The position numbers were made by a program, and so were the translations under genes. A DNA stretch of 64,000 nt. Source: Cepaea nemoralis (Eukaryota > Mollusca > Gastropoda > Stylommatophora > Helicidae). The stretch lies in the NCBI GenBank assembly GCA_014155875.1, contig JACEFZ010017638.1, positions 47,501 through 111,500 on the forward strand. Reading direction: 5' to 3'. Below, one piece after another: positions 32,776 to 43,226 of the stretch. How positions within the stretch are numbered: the stretch's first letter is position 1; the number at the start of each line of letters is the position of its first letter. A model generated the notes under the pieces. That model did not search any database. It was not told the DNA's origin and saw only the letters and a program-made list of their open reading frames with translations.

Positions 32776-33117
32776 TTGAAGATGATTAAAATATGGCCTT
32801 GGTTGACAAAAACATATGTGGCATTTCGTGCTATATCGGTCTGCAGCGGTTAATAATACAAGAATGGATCGGCATGTTCACAAACAGAACTTTTCTTTTC
32901 CAGTAAAGGATCGTGAAGCTTGTCCGTTAAAATGACATGTTTATAAGCTGATCTTTGGCATCAGATGTTACAGGGAGAGACGAGTTTGCTGCGTTTGAAA
33001 AGACATTGATCTGTGACATTTGCTAATGACCGAGTCTCAGACATGTTTCATGTATTGGATCAGCACGATGTTTTCTTTGGGGGATTAACGACATTTGATG
33101 ATGTTCAGATAATTATT

Positions 33118-33151
<34 letters not shown>

Positions 33152-33282
33152 CCATCAGTTGATAAGCTGATCTGTGGCATCATCTGTTAGAGAGATATAC
33201 AGAGTTATAGCGCAAACTGATATGTTATATTTGTGAAAAAATTGATTGCACAAATACTATATATATATATATATATTGTATT
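32776..33282. repeat. Degenerate ~220-bp repeat pair, (AC)n and (TA)n runs
   Basis: The words ataagctgatctttggcatc (about 32945) and ataagctgatctgtggcatc (about 33162) begin two related stretches. An AC run occupies about 33118-33153 and a TA run 33259-33276. No gene recognised. Confidence 0.5.
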
Positions 33283-33400
33283 TGTGCAATAGATTTCTAG
33301 GAAGAGTCGTAATATCTGATTGGAAGTGCCTTGACGAAATTAGAACAAGAAACGCAATGGCAACGGCATTGTGTATGATAATAATGAGAATGTCAGTATT
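33283..33400 (+). mobile_element. LINE-N internal scrap
   Basis: Plus strand reads RFLGRVVISDWKCLDEIRTR and NAMAT, corresponding to YLGTVITSDGRCLEEIRTRIAMAK of LINE-N. Confidence 0.6.
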
Positions 33401-33799
33401 TTCCTTCTTCTCCGTTCTTGACATTCTAAGAATTCTTCTTCATTTTAGCTCAAAAGCTATAATTTTATTCTGTTGTGATTGAGAAATGCCCCATGACTCA
33501 CATTTATCCATATGTTGCTACAGGAAAGATGCATGTTTTCAACAATTTTATTCAACAATATTATTTAAAAATTTTATTCAACAATATGATTCAACAATGT
33601 TATTCTAAATATTTTTTCAATAACAATTATGCTTGAATTTCACAATTTTCTTCTTTAGTCCATCAATCACATTCACATGCTGCTGCAGGAAAGATACCTG
33701 CACTCAATAATTTTACTTTGACGTGATTACGGTACATTTTTTAGATATTTTGAAAGTAACCCGGACATAAAACATATTGAAAGAAACAAACAGGTAAAT
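33401..33799. other. AT-rich stretch with LINE-X-like words and a ~25-bp repeat
   Basis: At 33510-33540 and 33675-33700, catatgttgctacaggaaag and similar words repeat the LINE-X 5' region. At 33535-33620 the words aacaattttattcaacaata recur in tandem. No gene. Confidence 0.45.
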
Positions 33800-34000
33800 C
33801 ATCATTGGCATATGGGTACCCCTGAAGTCGGAGTGGCTTCGGCGCGATGGCGAGGGATACTGGTAATAGGGAAGCTAATCAACACGCAAAAAAGAAGTAT
33901 TAGCATGTATATGGGCTACACTTGAGTTCAAGGCGATGGAAGGTCATGGTAAGATGAGGGCAACACTTGTGGACACAATAAAGAGGGCCTCAATGATACT
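33800..34000 (+). mobile_element. SINE E 3' half
   Basis: gtacccctgaagtcggagtg, gcgagggatactggtaata and gggaagctaatcaacacgc match the body of family E. The head is missing. Confidence 0.6.
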
Positions 34001-34249
34001 GGCCACGTCATTCATGAAAGATCTGCAGCGACTAGGACAGACAAATGCAACTCTAGACTGAGGTTAAGTTTGTTAAACAAAGAGATGAGAATGAAAGCCA
34101 CATACACACATTCACATGTATACATACATAGACACACAAACAAGCAAACATGGGCAGCTAGGGAGAGGGGATCCAGAAAGACAAAAAGACAGTCTTTAAA
34201 AGACATGCACAGGTACAGGCTGATTAAAATTAATATCAGTAGATAATGT
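34001..34249. other. Unassigned
   Basis: Nothing recognised; a cac/aca-rich patch at 34095-34150. Confidence 0.3.
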
Positions 34250-34280
34250 TTAAACAGACAGACAGACAGACAGACAGGCA

Positions 34281-34312
<32 letters not shown>

Positions 34313-34313
34313 A

Positions 34314-34355
<42 letters not shown>

Positions 34356-34410
34356 GGACGGACGGACGGTCGGACGGGCGGGCGAGCAGGCGGGCGGGCG
34401 GGCGGAAAGA
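34250..34410. repeat. Tetranucleotide arrays CAGA / CAGG / CGGA / CGGG
   Basis: Blocks change stepwise from caga to cagg, back to caga, then cgga and gcgg. Such a series suggests point mutation followed by renewed expansion within one array. Confidence 0.9.
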
Positions 34411-34579
34411 AAGAGGCATATACACACAGAAATAAAGAAGCATATAGACACAGAAATAAAGTGGCATATAGGCACAGACAGATAATGAGACAGTCGGCAG
34501 CAATTAAGAGACACACACAGGTATAAGCAGACTTGCGTTGAATAAAGTTTATAGTTGAATCAAAGATAAATAAAGGCAT

Positions 34580-34583
34580 ATAC

Positions 34584-34670
<87 letters not shown>
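34580..34670. repeat. (AG)n microsatellite
   Basis: About 41 AG units. Confidence 0.95.
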
Positions 34671-34673
<3 letters not shown>

Positions 34674-35012
34674 AGAGTGGGGAGGATGAGGTAAAGGGAG
34701 TAGAGACGCATTTTGAAACAGAAACATACAGAAAAATAATGAAACAATCAGTCTGCCATTAAGAAAGACATAAGCAGGTACAGGCAGCGGTAAGTTGAAT
34801 AACAGTTTGTAGTTAAAACAAAGTGAAATAAAGACACACACACACACACATACAGAAAGACAGTCGGTCGTTAAGAAAGCCATATGAAGTTGAACATAGT
34901 TTTGAAACAAAAGAGAAAACATAGACATACACACTGAAATAGAACGAACGAACGAACCAACGAACAGACTTTATTTTGTATACAGTGTACCTAGAGAGAA
35001 AGAGTGAGAAAG
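34671..35012. repeat. Degenerate ~230-bp tandem repeat around the AG arrays
   Basis: The words aagacagtcggtcgttaaga (34857), atcagtctgccattaaga (34748) and gacagtcggcagcaattaag (34491) start similar blocks. Each is followed by aca-gca-ggta and ttga.t..agttt words. The AG array lies inside this repeat. Confidence 0.55.

Positions 35013-35092
<80 letters not shown>
35013..35092. repeat. (AG)n microsatellite
   Basis: About 38 AG units. Confidence 0.95.
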
Positions 35093-35204
35093 TTGAGACA
35101 GTAGTATATAGAAAGATAACGAAAGCTAGACAACCATTGCGAGAAATCACCGTAACTGGGAGAGAGAAATACATTTTTGATAAACACAACGTATAAAATA
35201 GAAA

Positions 35205-36440
35205 CATAGAAACAAGTTAATGTAAAAAATGGTATAGTTTCTAAACAGGTCAGCATAAAACAGTGTACAGTATCAAAACAAGTGCGCATAAAATAGTGTA
35301 TAGCCTCTAAACAAGTGTGCGTAAAACTGTTTAATCTCTAAACACAAGCCATGTACAGAAAAAAAAGATACAGACAGTAATAGAAAAAGATTGAGAAAGT
35401 ATACATAAGTGCAAACAGATTAAAGCTGAAAACAATGTATTATATAATAAGTACGCATAATACTGTGCATATTATCTGAATAAATGAACCTAAAATAGCG
35501 TATAGTCTCTAATCAAGTCTGTATAAAACAGCGTTAGGTATTAAAATGCATGATCATGAAATAGTGTATAGTTTCTAAACAAGTGTGCATAAAACAGTGT
35601 ATAGCATCTAATCAAGAGCACATAAAACAGCGTATAATATTTAATAAAATTAGCATAAAACAGCGTAGTCTCTAAAGAAGTGAACATAAACTGTGTATAG
35701 TACAGTGGTTCTCAAACTTTTTTGGCCCATGCACCCCTTCACCATATATTCAGAATGTCATCCACCACCCCCCCCTTTTCGTATTTCCTCCCTATACCCC
35801 CTCCCCCCTTATTAAACAGGATACGTGCAAATGGACGCTAAATTTAATAACACGTACTAGAACAAGTCTATAAGTCTACATAAAACGTGATTTGCTGGTA
35901 TACTTACACGAATTTCAGAAGGGCGAGAAGAACAGAACCGTAAAGTATGGAGGGAAAAACAATATCAAGTAATCGGTTCTTGCATTAACGCAACCTTGAA
36001 TTAATCCTAATTCCTCCCCTGGAAACCCTAAACTCCCCCAAGGAGGGGGGGGGGGGAGAGAGATTCCATATCGGATGAGAACCACTAGTATAGTATATAA
36101 ACAAGTGTGCATTAAAACAGTGTATTGTATCTACATGCGTGCGTATAAAACTGCGTATACTATTTAGACACGTGCGCATAAAATATCGTATAGTCTAATA
36201 AAAAGTGGGCATACAACAGTGTACACTCTATAAACACGTGCGCATACTACTGAGTATAGTATCTTATAAAGGTCACATAAAACAGCCTATAGTATCTAAT
36301 CAAATTTACATAAAACAGTGTATAGTCTGTAAACAAGGGCACCATAGAACAGTGTATAATATCTTAAACATTTACGCATTAAAACAGAGTATAGTATCTA
36401 AATGCGTGCGCATAAAAATGCGTATAATCTCTAAACAACT
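35205..36440 (+). repeat. Minisatellite, ~33-bp unit, interrupted by a hAT MITE
   Basis: Diverged units like gcataaaacagtgtatagta + tctaaacaagtgt fill 35205-35702 and 36088-36440. The block between is a MITE. Unit divergence is high, so this is an old array. Confidence 0.85.
35695..36095 (+). mobile_element. hAT-type MITE copy 2, exact 8-bp TSD
   Basis: Element 35703-36087 (385 bp), left end cagtggttctcaaacttttt, right end gatgagaaccacta, flanked by gtatagta at 35695-35702 and 36088-36095. C run near 35767 and G run at about 36044-36056. Same family as 12461 and 40858. Confidence 0.92.
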
Positions 36441-36764
36441 GTGAAACAGTGAATTAATGTGATATTCCCTTGTAATCTAGCGAAACTATACACATCTAAA
36501 CCGTTCCACATCTGCGTGATACTTTCTAACCCAGCCAATCTCTTCTTTTATTGATTAGATCGGCTTTTTTCAAACGAGTCAGGAAAAGGTGGGCTTTTGT
36601 TTTTTAATGGCCCGACCCAATTCCGGACTGAAAGCAGGGGAATAGAATGTGGAAAGTTAATGGTGGAAAACGGGATACAAGGTAATGGAATAGCAAAGCG
36701 TGAGCAGGAATGGACTTGCAGTGGTATTTCAAAGCAGTTTAACGTTTATATAATCCACCCACCC
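36441..36764. other. Unassigned
   Basis: Nothing recognised; a 67-codon frame at 36597 without motif. Confidence 0.3.
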
Positions 36765-36811
36765 ATCAAGAGTCATGCCGGTAAGCGTGGGCGGTCATGA
36801 TTCGCCAATTC

Positions 36812-37171
36812 ACTCGATCACCGGGACGCAGAGGTGTTTCCAAGGCACCAGGGCCGGGTTATATACTGGCCAAGACCTATTGACGCGTCCTCGTCGAGCG
36901 TCCTGGGCAACAGGTCCCTTCAGGGTCCTGGCTAAAGTCAGTAGGATCGCCGATTCCTCCGAAGTCGGAGAGTGTCTGCCTGTACGGCGAGGAACCACCA
37001 ATCTGCACACCAATAAGCCAGACATGGGACAACGGATACTCACGCAAAACTCAGGTCCTGTATGACATCACACTGATGTTGGACAACAGGATGTCTTCAT
37101 CCGACATACAGGACTTCGCGTTGGAGCTCAAGCCAACGAACACAAGCAAGCAAGCAAGCAACTCGATCACC
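36812..37171 (+). mobile_element. Retroposon with AAGC tail inserted in LINE-N
   Basis: Insertion 36823-37160 (338 bp) flanked by actcgatcacc at 36812-36822 and 37161-37171. It ends in acaagcaagcaagcaagca, a tail. The body has an open stretch NRMSSSDIQDFALELKPTNT on the plus strand near the end. No tRNA-like head was found, so it may be a truncated LINE 3' end of an otherwise unseen family, or a new SINE type. Confidence 0.8.
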
Positions 37172-37524
37172 AGAGTCGTGGATCAGCTCATTGTTCTTGT
37201 CTCCACCATGCCACGTGGCCAAGCCAACCAGGTATTTACTTATCTGTCTTCCCCTTGTTCTCTTCCCCTTCATCTTGCCAGTTTACACTTAAGTTTTCGA
37301 ATTTATTTCTTTTCATAACATGTCCAAAACATTTTCTCACATAAGTTTACGATTTTCATTTGTTATTTGTAGGAGATGGTCATTGGTGTTTCTGGTATTC
37401 TTTGCATTTTCCTCAGAAACCACATTTCCACAGCCATCAGCTGTTTTTCAGCTTGTCTGCTCATTGTCCACGTTTCACGTCCATACAAAAGCACAAGTTC
37501 TATGTAGCACTTCAAAACTCTTTT

Positions 37525-38127
37525 TCTCGTTGCATTCATTCATTCATTCATTCATTCATTCATTCATTCATTCATTCATTCATTCATTCAGTAGCATGTC
37601 CTTTGCAGAACCTCACTCCCATAACAACCTTCCGGAAAACCTCTCGATAATAAGCAAAATGTCCCGCGTCCGATACACCCATCTGGAGATCATCCGCAAC
37701 ATCCTGCACCCATCTTCTTTTTGGCCTTCCTCTTCCTCTCTTCCCAGGCATATACCCATCCATTATTGTTCTCTCCAAACTTTCGTGACGTTTCAAGTGA
37801 CAAAAATATTTCAATTTTCTTTGTTTTATCGTTTTTAATAGCCAACCTTCTTCAGTATTCAGCTCTTGAAGTATTGATACATTTGTTCTTTTCTTTACCC
37901 AAGATATTCTTAGAACTCGTCTATAACATTTATATTCAAAGGCATTTATGCGCTGCTCAGCTTGTTTAGTAAGTGTCCAGGTCTCACAGACGTATGTTGC
38001 AATGGGAAAGATTACATGCTCTTAAAAATCTAATCTTTGTAGTTCTGTCTGTCCCATTCCATAATTAATTCAGTTGTTTCAATCTTTGAAGAGCAATTGA
38101 TAGTCGTCGTTTAATTGTCTCGTTGCA
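37525..38127 (-). pseudogene. LINE-X 583-bp copy inserted in LINE-N, exact 10-bp TSD
   Basis: Insertion 37535-38117, flanked by tctcgttgca at 37525-37534 and 38118-38127. The tail of attc units (GAAT on the coding strand) is at 37535-37590. The minus strand reads KYFCHLKRHESLERTIMDGY, then GRGRPKRRWVQDVADDLQMG, VSDAGHFAYYREVFRKVVMG and FCKGHATE. Upstream pieces include ETWTLTKQAEQRINAFEYKC. Confidence 0.92.
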
Positions 38128-38250
38128 GATGACATCTTTTTATTGGTCAGTTTGTTTTTCATTTTGCAAAAGGTTTCCTTCGCCATGGGGATTCTTGTTC
38201 TAATATCTTCAAGCCATCTCCAATCAGATGTTGTAATTCTTACTATTATC

Positions 38251-38554
38251 AGTATTATTATCATTAGTATTATGAATACTGTCTCACACACCTAAGATTA
38301 CTAACATGAAATTAATAGATTATATTTATGTAACATAAAAGTAAATAATGAAGGATCAGTTTTCAAAAGCTGAAAGTCGTTTTGTATATTGTGCTAGTCG
38401 TATATCCTAGACAATATAACACCGATCATCTTTGCTTCCCAGGCAATATTTTGTAACCGAATTTCCGAATTTGAGAGTCCACGTGAATGAATGCCTTGAA
38501 CTCATGACTGCCGGGTCGGTAGTGGTCACTGTAGCTTTCAGTTTTGATAATGTC
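38251..38554. other. Unassigned, with repeat H fragment at about 38490-38550
   Basis: The words ccgggtcggtagtggtc and gtagctttcagttttgat, then aatgtctaat, parallel the middle of repeat H (54380-54425). The rest is AT-rich. Confidence 0.45.
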
Positions 38555-39290
38555 TAATCATCATCATCATCATCATCATCTTCCACTTCTGCCGTCAAGC
38601 GTCGTGGGGAGGAATTATTTGCGTTCCAGCGCCCGGTGGACGGCACTGGATAGTGTCATTCCGTGTGGTTGTACAATGTCTCTGATGTCGTCAATCCATT
38701 TTCTTCTTGGACGTCCTCGTGGTCTCGTCGCAGATGATCTTTGATGTAAGGCCAGTGATGGTAGTTGCTGATGATGCATTCTAACGACATGGCCAAACCA
38801 CTTGATCTTCTGTCTTTCAATAAATGTGGCACAAGGTGTTGATCCCACAGTCTGTCTGATAGTAGCATTTCTTACTCGGACTCGGATTGTTAAGTTGGCA
38901 GCTCTCCTCAGGCATCTCATTTCGCAGGTGTTGATTTTGCGAAGGTGTAATTTGGATAAAGTCCAGGTTTGAGATTGGTAGCATAGGGTTGGTGTGAATA
39001 TGCTGTTTATTATCTGTCGTTTTGCGGACATGGGTATGTTTGGATGTTTCAGTAAGGGTGATAGTTGATATGTAAGTGCACTAGCTTTTTGACATCTGAT
39101 TTCAATTTCTCTGTCCAATCTGCCATCTTCTGTGATCATACTTCCAAGGTATTTGAATTCTTTAACTTGTTTCAGAGGTGTGTTATTTATCTGTATACTT
39201 AGTGGGCCTGGCGATCTGCTAACTTGCATTACTTCGGTTTTGGCTGTGTTTATACTCATATTGTATCTGCTGCATGTTGAACTCAGATTA
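38555..39290 (-). pseudogene. LINE-V RT C-terminal region, 214-codon open frame
   Basis: The minus strand is open at 39259-38615: MSINTAKTEVMQVSRSPGPL, EFKYLGSMITEDGRLDREIE, NIPMSAKRQIINSIFTPTLC, then [60 protein letters not shown]. It starts just after the position of the YADD motif and runs to the end. A cat repeat (GAT on the coding strand) at 38559-38580 is the tail. The open frame suggests a recent insertion, but the RT active site is missing, so it is a 5'-truncated copy. Confidence 0.85.
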
Positions 39291-39595
39291 GTAATATGAT
39301 TTTGTAGTCTGCCCTCATCGCTGTAAAACAGGCACTAATGTCTAATGCTGCCTCTAATTTCTGCTTCTTACCTCTACTTCTATGAAAGCACATCACCTGT
39401 GGATTTGTTTATCGGTATATTTGATTGACTTGAACGGTCCCTTAGCAATTGAGAATACATACATCTGAGAGACAGCGGTTAGCTTATACGTATTCATTTG
39501 TTCTATATCAAACAAACTGTCTTGCGTTCATAAGTTAATACGTAGGTCACATACTTTACTTAACTATTTTGTCCAATGCAGTTTCAGTTAACAGT
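39291..39595. other. Repeat H scrap (39335-39400) and unassigned
   Basis: tctaatttctgcttcttacc and ctacttctatgaaagcac recall the right end of repeat H. The rest is unassigned. Confidence 0.4.
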
Positions 39596-40690
39596 TATCA
39601 GTTGGGGTATCAGTTATCTTCGTTGCACTCCGGACATGTCCATAGGTGCTCAGATCCTCCCCCCAGCATATGCATCAGTGTCCGGTGGCTAATAGTGCCA
39701 GTTCTGTGTTGGTTGACGAGGCGCTTTGTTTTCCCGATGTACCTCTCGCGTCTGGCCGTGCCGATTCTTACTCCCAAGTCTTTCATCCTGGACAGCGATG
39801 TGGATTCACTGACGTCAAAGTCCTCTGTTCTCGCCATATCTTTGAGGACGTTAATAACATCGGCATGATCCATGGTCTGGCCATCTACAGGGGGTGCAGA
39901 GCCAGCCAGTTTATCAGCTCGTTCATTTCCCTCGACTCTCGCATGTCCCGGGACGAAGATGAAGGTGACTTTAGGAACAACAGGCTCCCGCAGTGACTCA
40001 GTCAACTGTCTACGTACAGATCCAGCTTCGACCTTCTGAATCATGCTCATTGAATCACTTACTACACACACGTTGGTATAATGCTGTGTTTCCAGCCATA
40101 TGAAAGCCTGTGTAACTGCCATCACCTCCATCGTCATGCTGCTCGTGGTCATAGTGTGGGCACAACTGGATTCTTGAACGGTTCGGCCCGCTGAACGGGC
40201 TGTACATGCCCACGCACTTCTCTGCTGCTTTACAACAGATCCATATGTATAGATGAGCACTTCGGGGCTATCTGAGTGTTCATAGATGAGCGCGTTAACC
40301 TTTGCATTGACAGCGGCAGGGTTCTGCTCTCTGCACCGTCTGTCGAGTGTGATAATGCAGGAGAAAGTGCACTTAAAAGCTAGAGGCATCGGCACCCATT
40401 CCTTGCCGGGGTTGATGCTGATAAGACTGCAGACCTGTCTGACGACATCTTCCGCCCGACCCATCCATGATTTGCCCCTCTTTAGCCTGTCACCTTTTTC
40501 TCTGAATATAGCGTCATGCAGAGGGTGCTGCTCATATGCACTTATTTTTAAGTATGCACGAGCTCTCCAGATCTTGATCCTGTGTTCCATTGTCGGGAAG
40601 TCAAGGAGGTATCTCATTGCTACACAGCTGGTGTCTCTCGTGCAGCCCAAAATGATGCGCATTCAGTTGATTCTGCAGAAATGCATGTTT
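39596..40690 (-). pseudogene. LINE-R 3' part with RNase H domain; first catalytic Asp changed to Tyr
   Basis: The minus strand is open for 350 codons (40662-39610). Residues about 1-110 are the RT C-terminal connection (CVAMRYLLDFPTMEHRIKIW). An RNase H domain follows: start IYTYGSVVKQQRSAW, then SMTMEVMAVTQAFIWLE, CVVSDSMSMIQKVEAGSVRR and FVPGHARVEGNERADKLAGS. It ends with a zinc-binding CPEC motif. In RNase H of I/R1-type LINEs the start is normally TDGS, with Asp as metal ligand; here it is TYGS (codon at 40243-40245). The RT palm is missing. It is a 5'-truncated, probably inactive copy with an unusually long open frame. Confidence 0.88.
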
Positions 40691-41745
40691 GGGATGTAAG
40701 AAAATACCACAACAACTGTTTGAGCAAATAATTTTAAGGGAGTTTAATAAGAACTGTCTACGAAATAATGGGAGTTCGGTAACAGCTGTTTGTGACGTAA
40801 TGGGGCTAAATAGAAGCTGTCTGGGATGTAAGAGAGTTCAGTAACAATTGTCTAGGGCAGTGGTTCTCAACCTTTTCACCCACTTCACCATATCTTCAGA
40901 ACGCCATTCCCCCCTTTCGTATTTCCTACCTAAAAATCCCGCCCCGCCCCTACACAGTATATGTAATAATGGAAGCTAAATTTAATAGCACATACTAAAA
41001 CAAAACTAGACGTCCACATAAAACATGATTTGTGGGTCTACTTACTTTATAAATTGAATTTTAGAAGGGTGAGACGTACAGAACCGTACAGTATGAAGGG
41101 AAAAACAATATCAAATAATCGGTTCTTATATTAACACGATCTTGAAATAATCTTAATTCCTCACCCCCCGGAAACCCTAAAATTCCCCCATGAGGGGGGG
41201 GGGGGGGGAATTCCCCACCGGTTGAGAACCACTGGTCTAGGACATGGGCTAATTCAGTAACTACTGTCTGGGGCAGAGGCGAATTCAGTAACTACTGTCT
41301 GGGGCAGAATCTAATTTAGTAACTACTGTCTAGTGCAGAATTTAATTCAGTAAATACTGTGTGAGGCAGATGTTAATTCAGGTAACTACGTTCTAGGACA
41401 GACAGAAATTTATAACTACTGTCTGAGACAGTAACTTATGGGAATAAAAGGAAATCAGTAACTACTGTCTGGGACTAGAATCAAGTCAACAAGTACTGTC
41501 TGCGAATAGGAGGGAATCAGTAATAACTGTCTGGGACTACAAGGAAATCAACAAAAACTGTCTATACTAGAAGGAAATCAGTAACTACTGTCTGTGAATA
41601 GAAGGAAATTAGTAATTACTCTCTGGGAATGGAAGTAAATCGGTAACGACTGCATAGGGCAGATGGGAATCAGTAACGACTTTCTGAGGCACAAAGAAAT
41701 TCAGTAAAATATGTCTAGACAGACAGAATAACAATCTCAATTGCT
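40690..41745 (+). repeat. Minisatellite, ~31-bp unit, interrupted by a hAT MITE
   Basis: Units such as attcagtaactactgtctgg + ggcagaggcga repeat from about 40700 to 40857 and 41235 to 41740, with ggaaatcagtaac variants to the right. The block between is a MITE. Confidence 0.85.
40850..41242 (+). mobile_element. hAT-type MITE copy 3
   Basis: Element 40858-41234 (377 bp), left end cagtggttctcaaccttttc, right end accggttgagaaccactg. Flanks gtctaggg (40850-40857) and gtctagga (41235-41242) agree at 7 of 8 positions. A G run of about 16 lies at 41192-41208. Confidence 0.9.
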
Positions 41746-41924
41746 AAAACATGAAATTATACAATACAACAGCTGTAGATGGGAAAACAATAAAATTATC
41801 AATCATAGCGGACAGTACCAGGCTGCGCTCATTCTATAATAAGTACAACGCATCTGAAGTTGATTGATGTTTTTTGTATAGAATATTCTTGTCTTAACAC
41901 TCTTTTTCCAAGCCAGGAGTCACG
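41746..41924. other. Unassigned
   Basis: Nothing recognised. Confidence 0.3.
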
Positions 41925-42215
41925 TGAACTTTATCGTCATCCAGTGCCTTGCCGGCTGGTGTGGGCGATCATGCCTCTCCACAAATTACGATCTCCGACG
42001 TCATGGTTCTGTTCGTTTGTTGACTCCCTTCCGTGCCATAACACAAGACTTGTCTAGAATCTTATCATGTTGTTTCCCTCTATCTCTCTTTCCGCAAAAC
42101 GTTCCGGTTGTCACGACATTTTCCGGCTTTTATTCTCTCATACCATGGCCAAAAACACGATGACTGCCTCATTCTGATGTTTGTGATAAGTTGTCTTTGA
42201 GATTCAGCTTCCCTT
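41925..42215 (-). pseudogene. LINE-U 3' fragment
   Basis: The minus strand reads DILREAESQRQLITNIRMRQ, then SSCFWPWYERIKAGKCRDNR and NVLRKER, and ends in a DVGDRNLWRGMIAHTSRQGT-like block at about 41935-42010 (with breaks). The same end is found on the plus strand at 61690-61790, and the QRQLITNI block at 60910. Confidence 0.65.
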
Positions 42216-42790
42216 AAAATGTCCTGATTGCTTATTTTGGCTGCCCAGTTAATTTTAAGCAGATACACATTTCTCTGCCTCCCCTTTGTTCTTTTCTCCT
42301 CAATCTTGCCGGTTGTCACCAAGTTCTCCAGTGTATTTCTTCTCATAATATGCCCAAAGATCTTTACTGTTTTATTTATTTCTTGTAGGACTCGTTCATT
42401 GGGTTATCTGTCTGTCCATTGTATTCTTTGCATTTTACTCAGACATCACATTACCACAGCTATTAGATATTTTTTTTTTCAGTTTGTCTACTCACTGTCG
42501 ACGTTTCATATCCATAGGCAAGTACAGGATCTATGCAGCACTTCAACACTCTTTTTCTCGTTTCAGTTGCCACCATTTTATTGGTTAATATGTTTTCCAG
42601 TTTCCAAAAAGGCTACCCTTGCCTTAACGATTTCTGTTATAATCTCTTCAAAGCACTTCCAATCAGATGTTATGATTGTCCCGAGGGAGTTGTACTGATT
42701 AACATGTTTAAGAATATTCCCATTAACTTGTATATTATATTGTTGCATGTCTTTCTTCTTAGAGACGACCATACGCTTATTCGTATGCCA
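42216..42790 (-). pseudogene. LINE-N fragment
   Basis: The minus strand reads MVVSKKKDMQQYNIQVNGNI, then YNSLGTIITSDWKCFEEIIT near 42772-42630. Decayed pieces run to MRRNTLENLVTTGKIEEKRT near 42346-42290, then KGRQRNVYL, where it joins LINE-U. Confidence 0.75.
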
Positions 42791-42894
42791 CTTGATAATG
42801 ATAAACCTATTAAATTATATTATTTTTGCGTGAACCTATTCCATTTTATTACGCGAAGCCATGTTATTATATTTACGTCAACCTATAATATTCT

Positions 42895-42990
42895 ACATGG
42901 TGTATTTTTAATGACTGTGTAGTTTATGAAAATATTGCCTTTCTAAGTTTTGTATTTACCTATTATGTTGCATTGTGTTGCATGAACTCC
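42895..42990 (+). mobile_element. Half of the palindromic MITE
   Basis: atggtgtatttttaatgactg, tttatgaaaatattgcc and aagttttgtatttacctatt repeat the left arm and loop of 27721-27800. The right arm is lost. Confidence 0.7.
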
Positions 42991-43147
42991 ACAATAGGTA
43001 ATAATGAACCTATTATATTCCATTTACGTGAACTTAATCTATTCTATTTACGTGACCATATTCTTTTCTATTTACATAAACCTAATCTATTCTATTTACG
43101 TGAACCTAATCTATTCTATTTACGTGAAACTATTATATTCTATGTAC
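42990..43147 (+). repeat. Minisatellite, ~25-bp unit
   Basis: Six units like tctatttacgtgaacctaa + tctat. Confidence 0.85.

Positions 43148-43226
<79 letters not shown>
43148..43226. repeat. (AG)n microsatellite
   Basis: About 38 units with one aa interruption near 43163. Confidence 0.95.

Larger units (their letters stand above)
36765..38250 (-). pseudogene. LINE-N copy split by two later insertions
   Basis: LINE-N pieces occupy 36765-36822, 37161-37534 and 38118-38240 on the minus strand, in correct order: the C-terminal end (TAHAYRHDS-like), the VTTGKMKG.../IRRR-region with TRNTNDHLLQITNENRKL, then TSDWRWLEDIRTRIPMAKET with FCKMKNKLTNKKMS. Each gap holds a complete insertion with its own TSD (36823-37160 and 37535-38117). 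Confidence 0.85.

Noticed and set aside
33118..33276. A promoter region because of AC and TA runs
   Set aside because: Only simple repeats; no initiator, no downstream gene.
35205..36440. A repeat-spacer array (33-bp periodicity)
   Set aside because: The whole 33-bp unit repeats, with no conserved-repeat/variable-spacer pattern; it is a minisatellite.
38615..39259. A host gene, because the frame is long and open
   Set aside because: Motifs KYLGSMITEDG, FGHVVRM and [10 protein letters not shown] place it in the C-terminal part of a LINE RT; a tail repeat follows.
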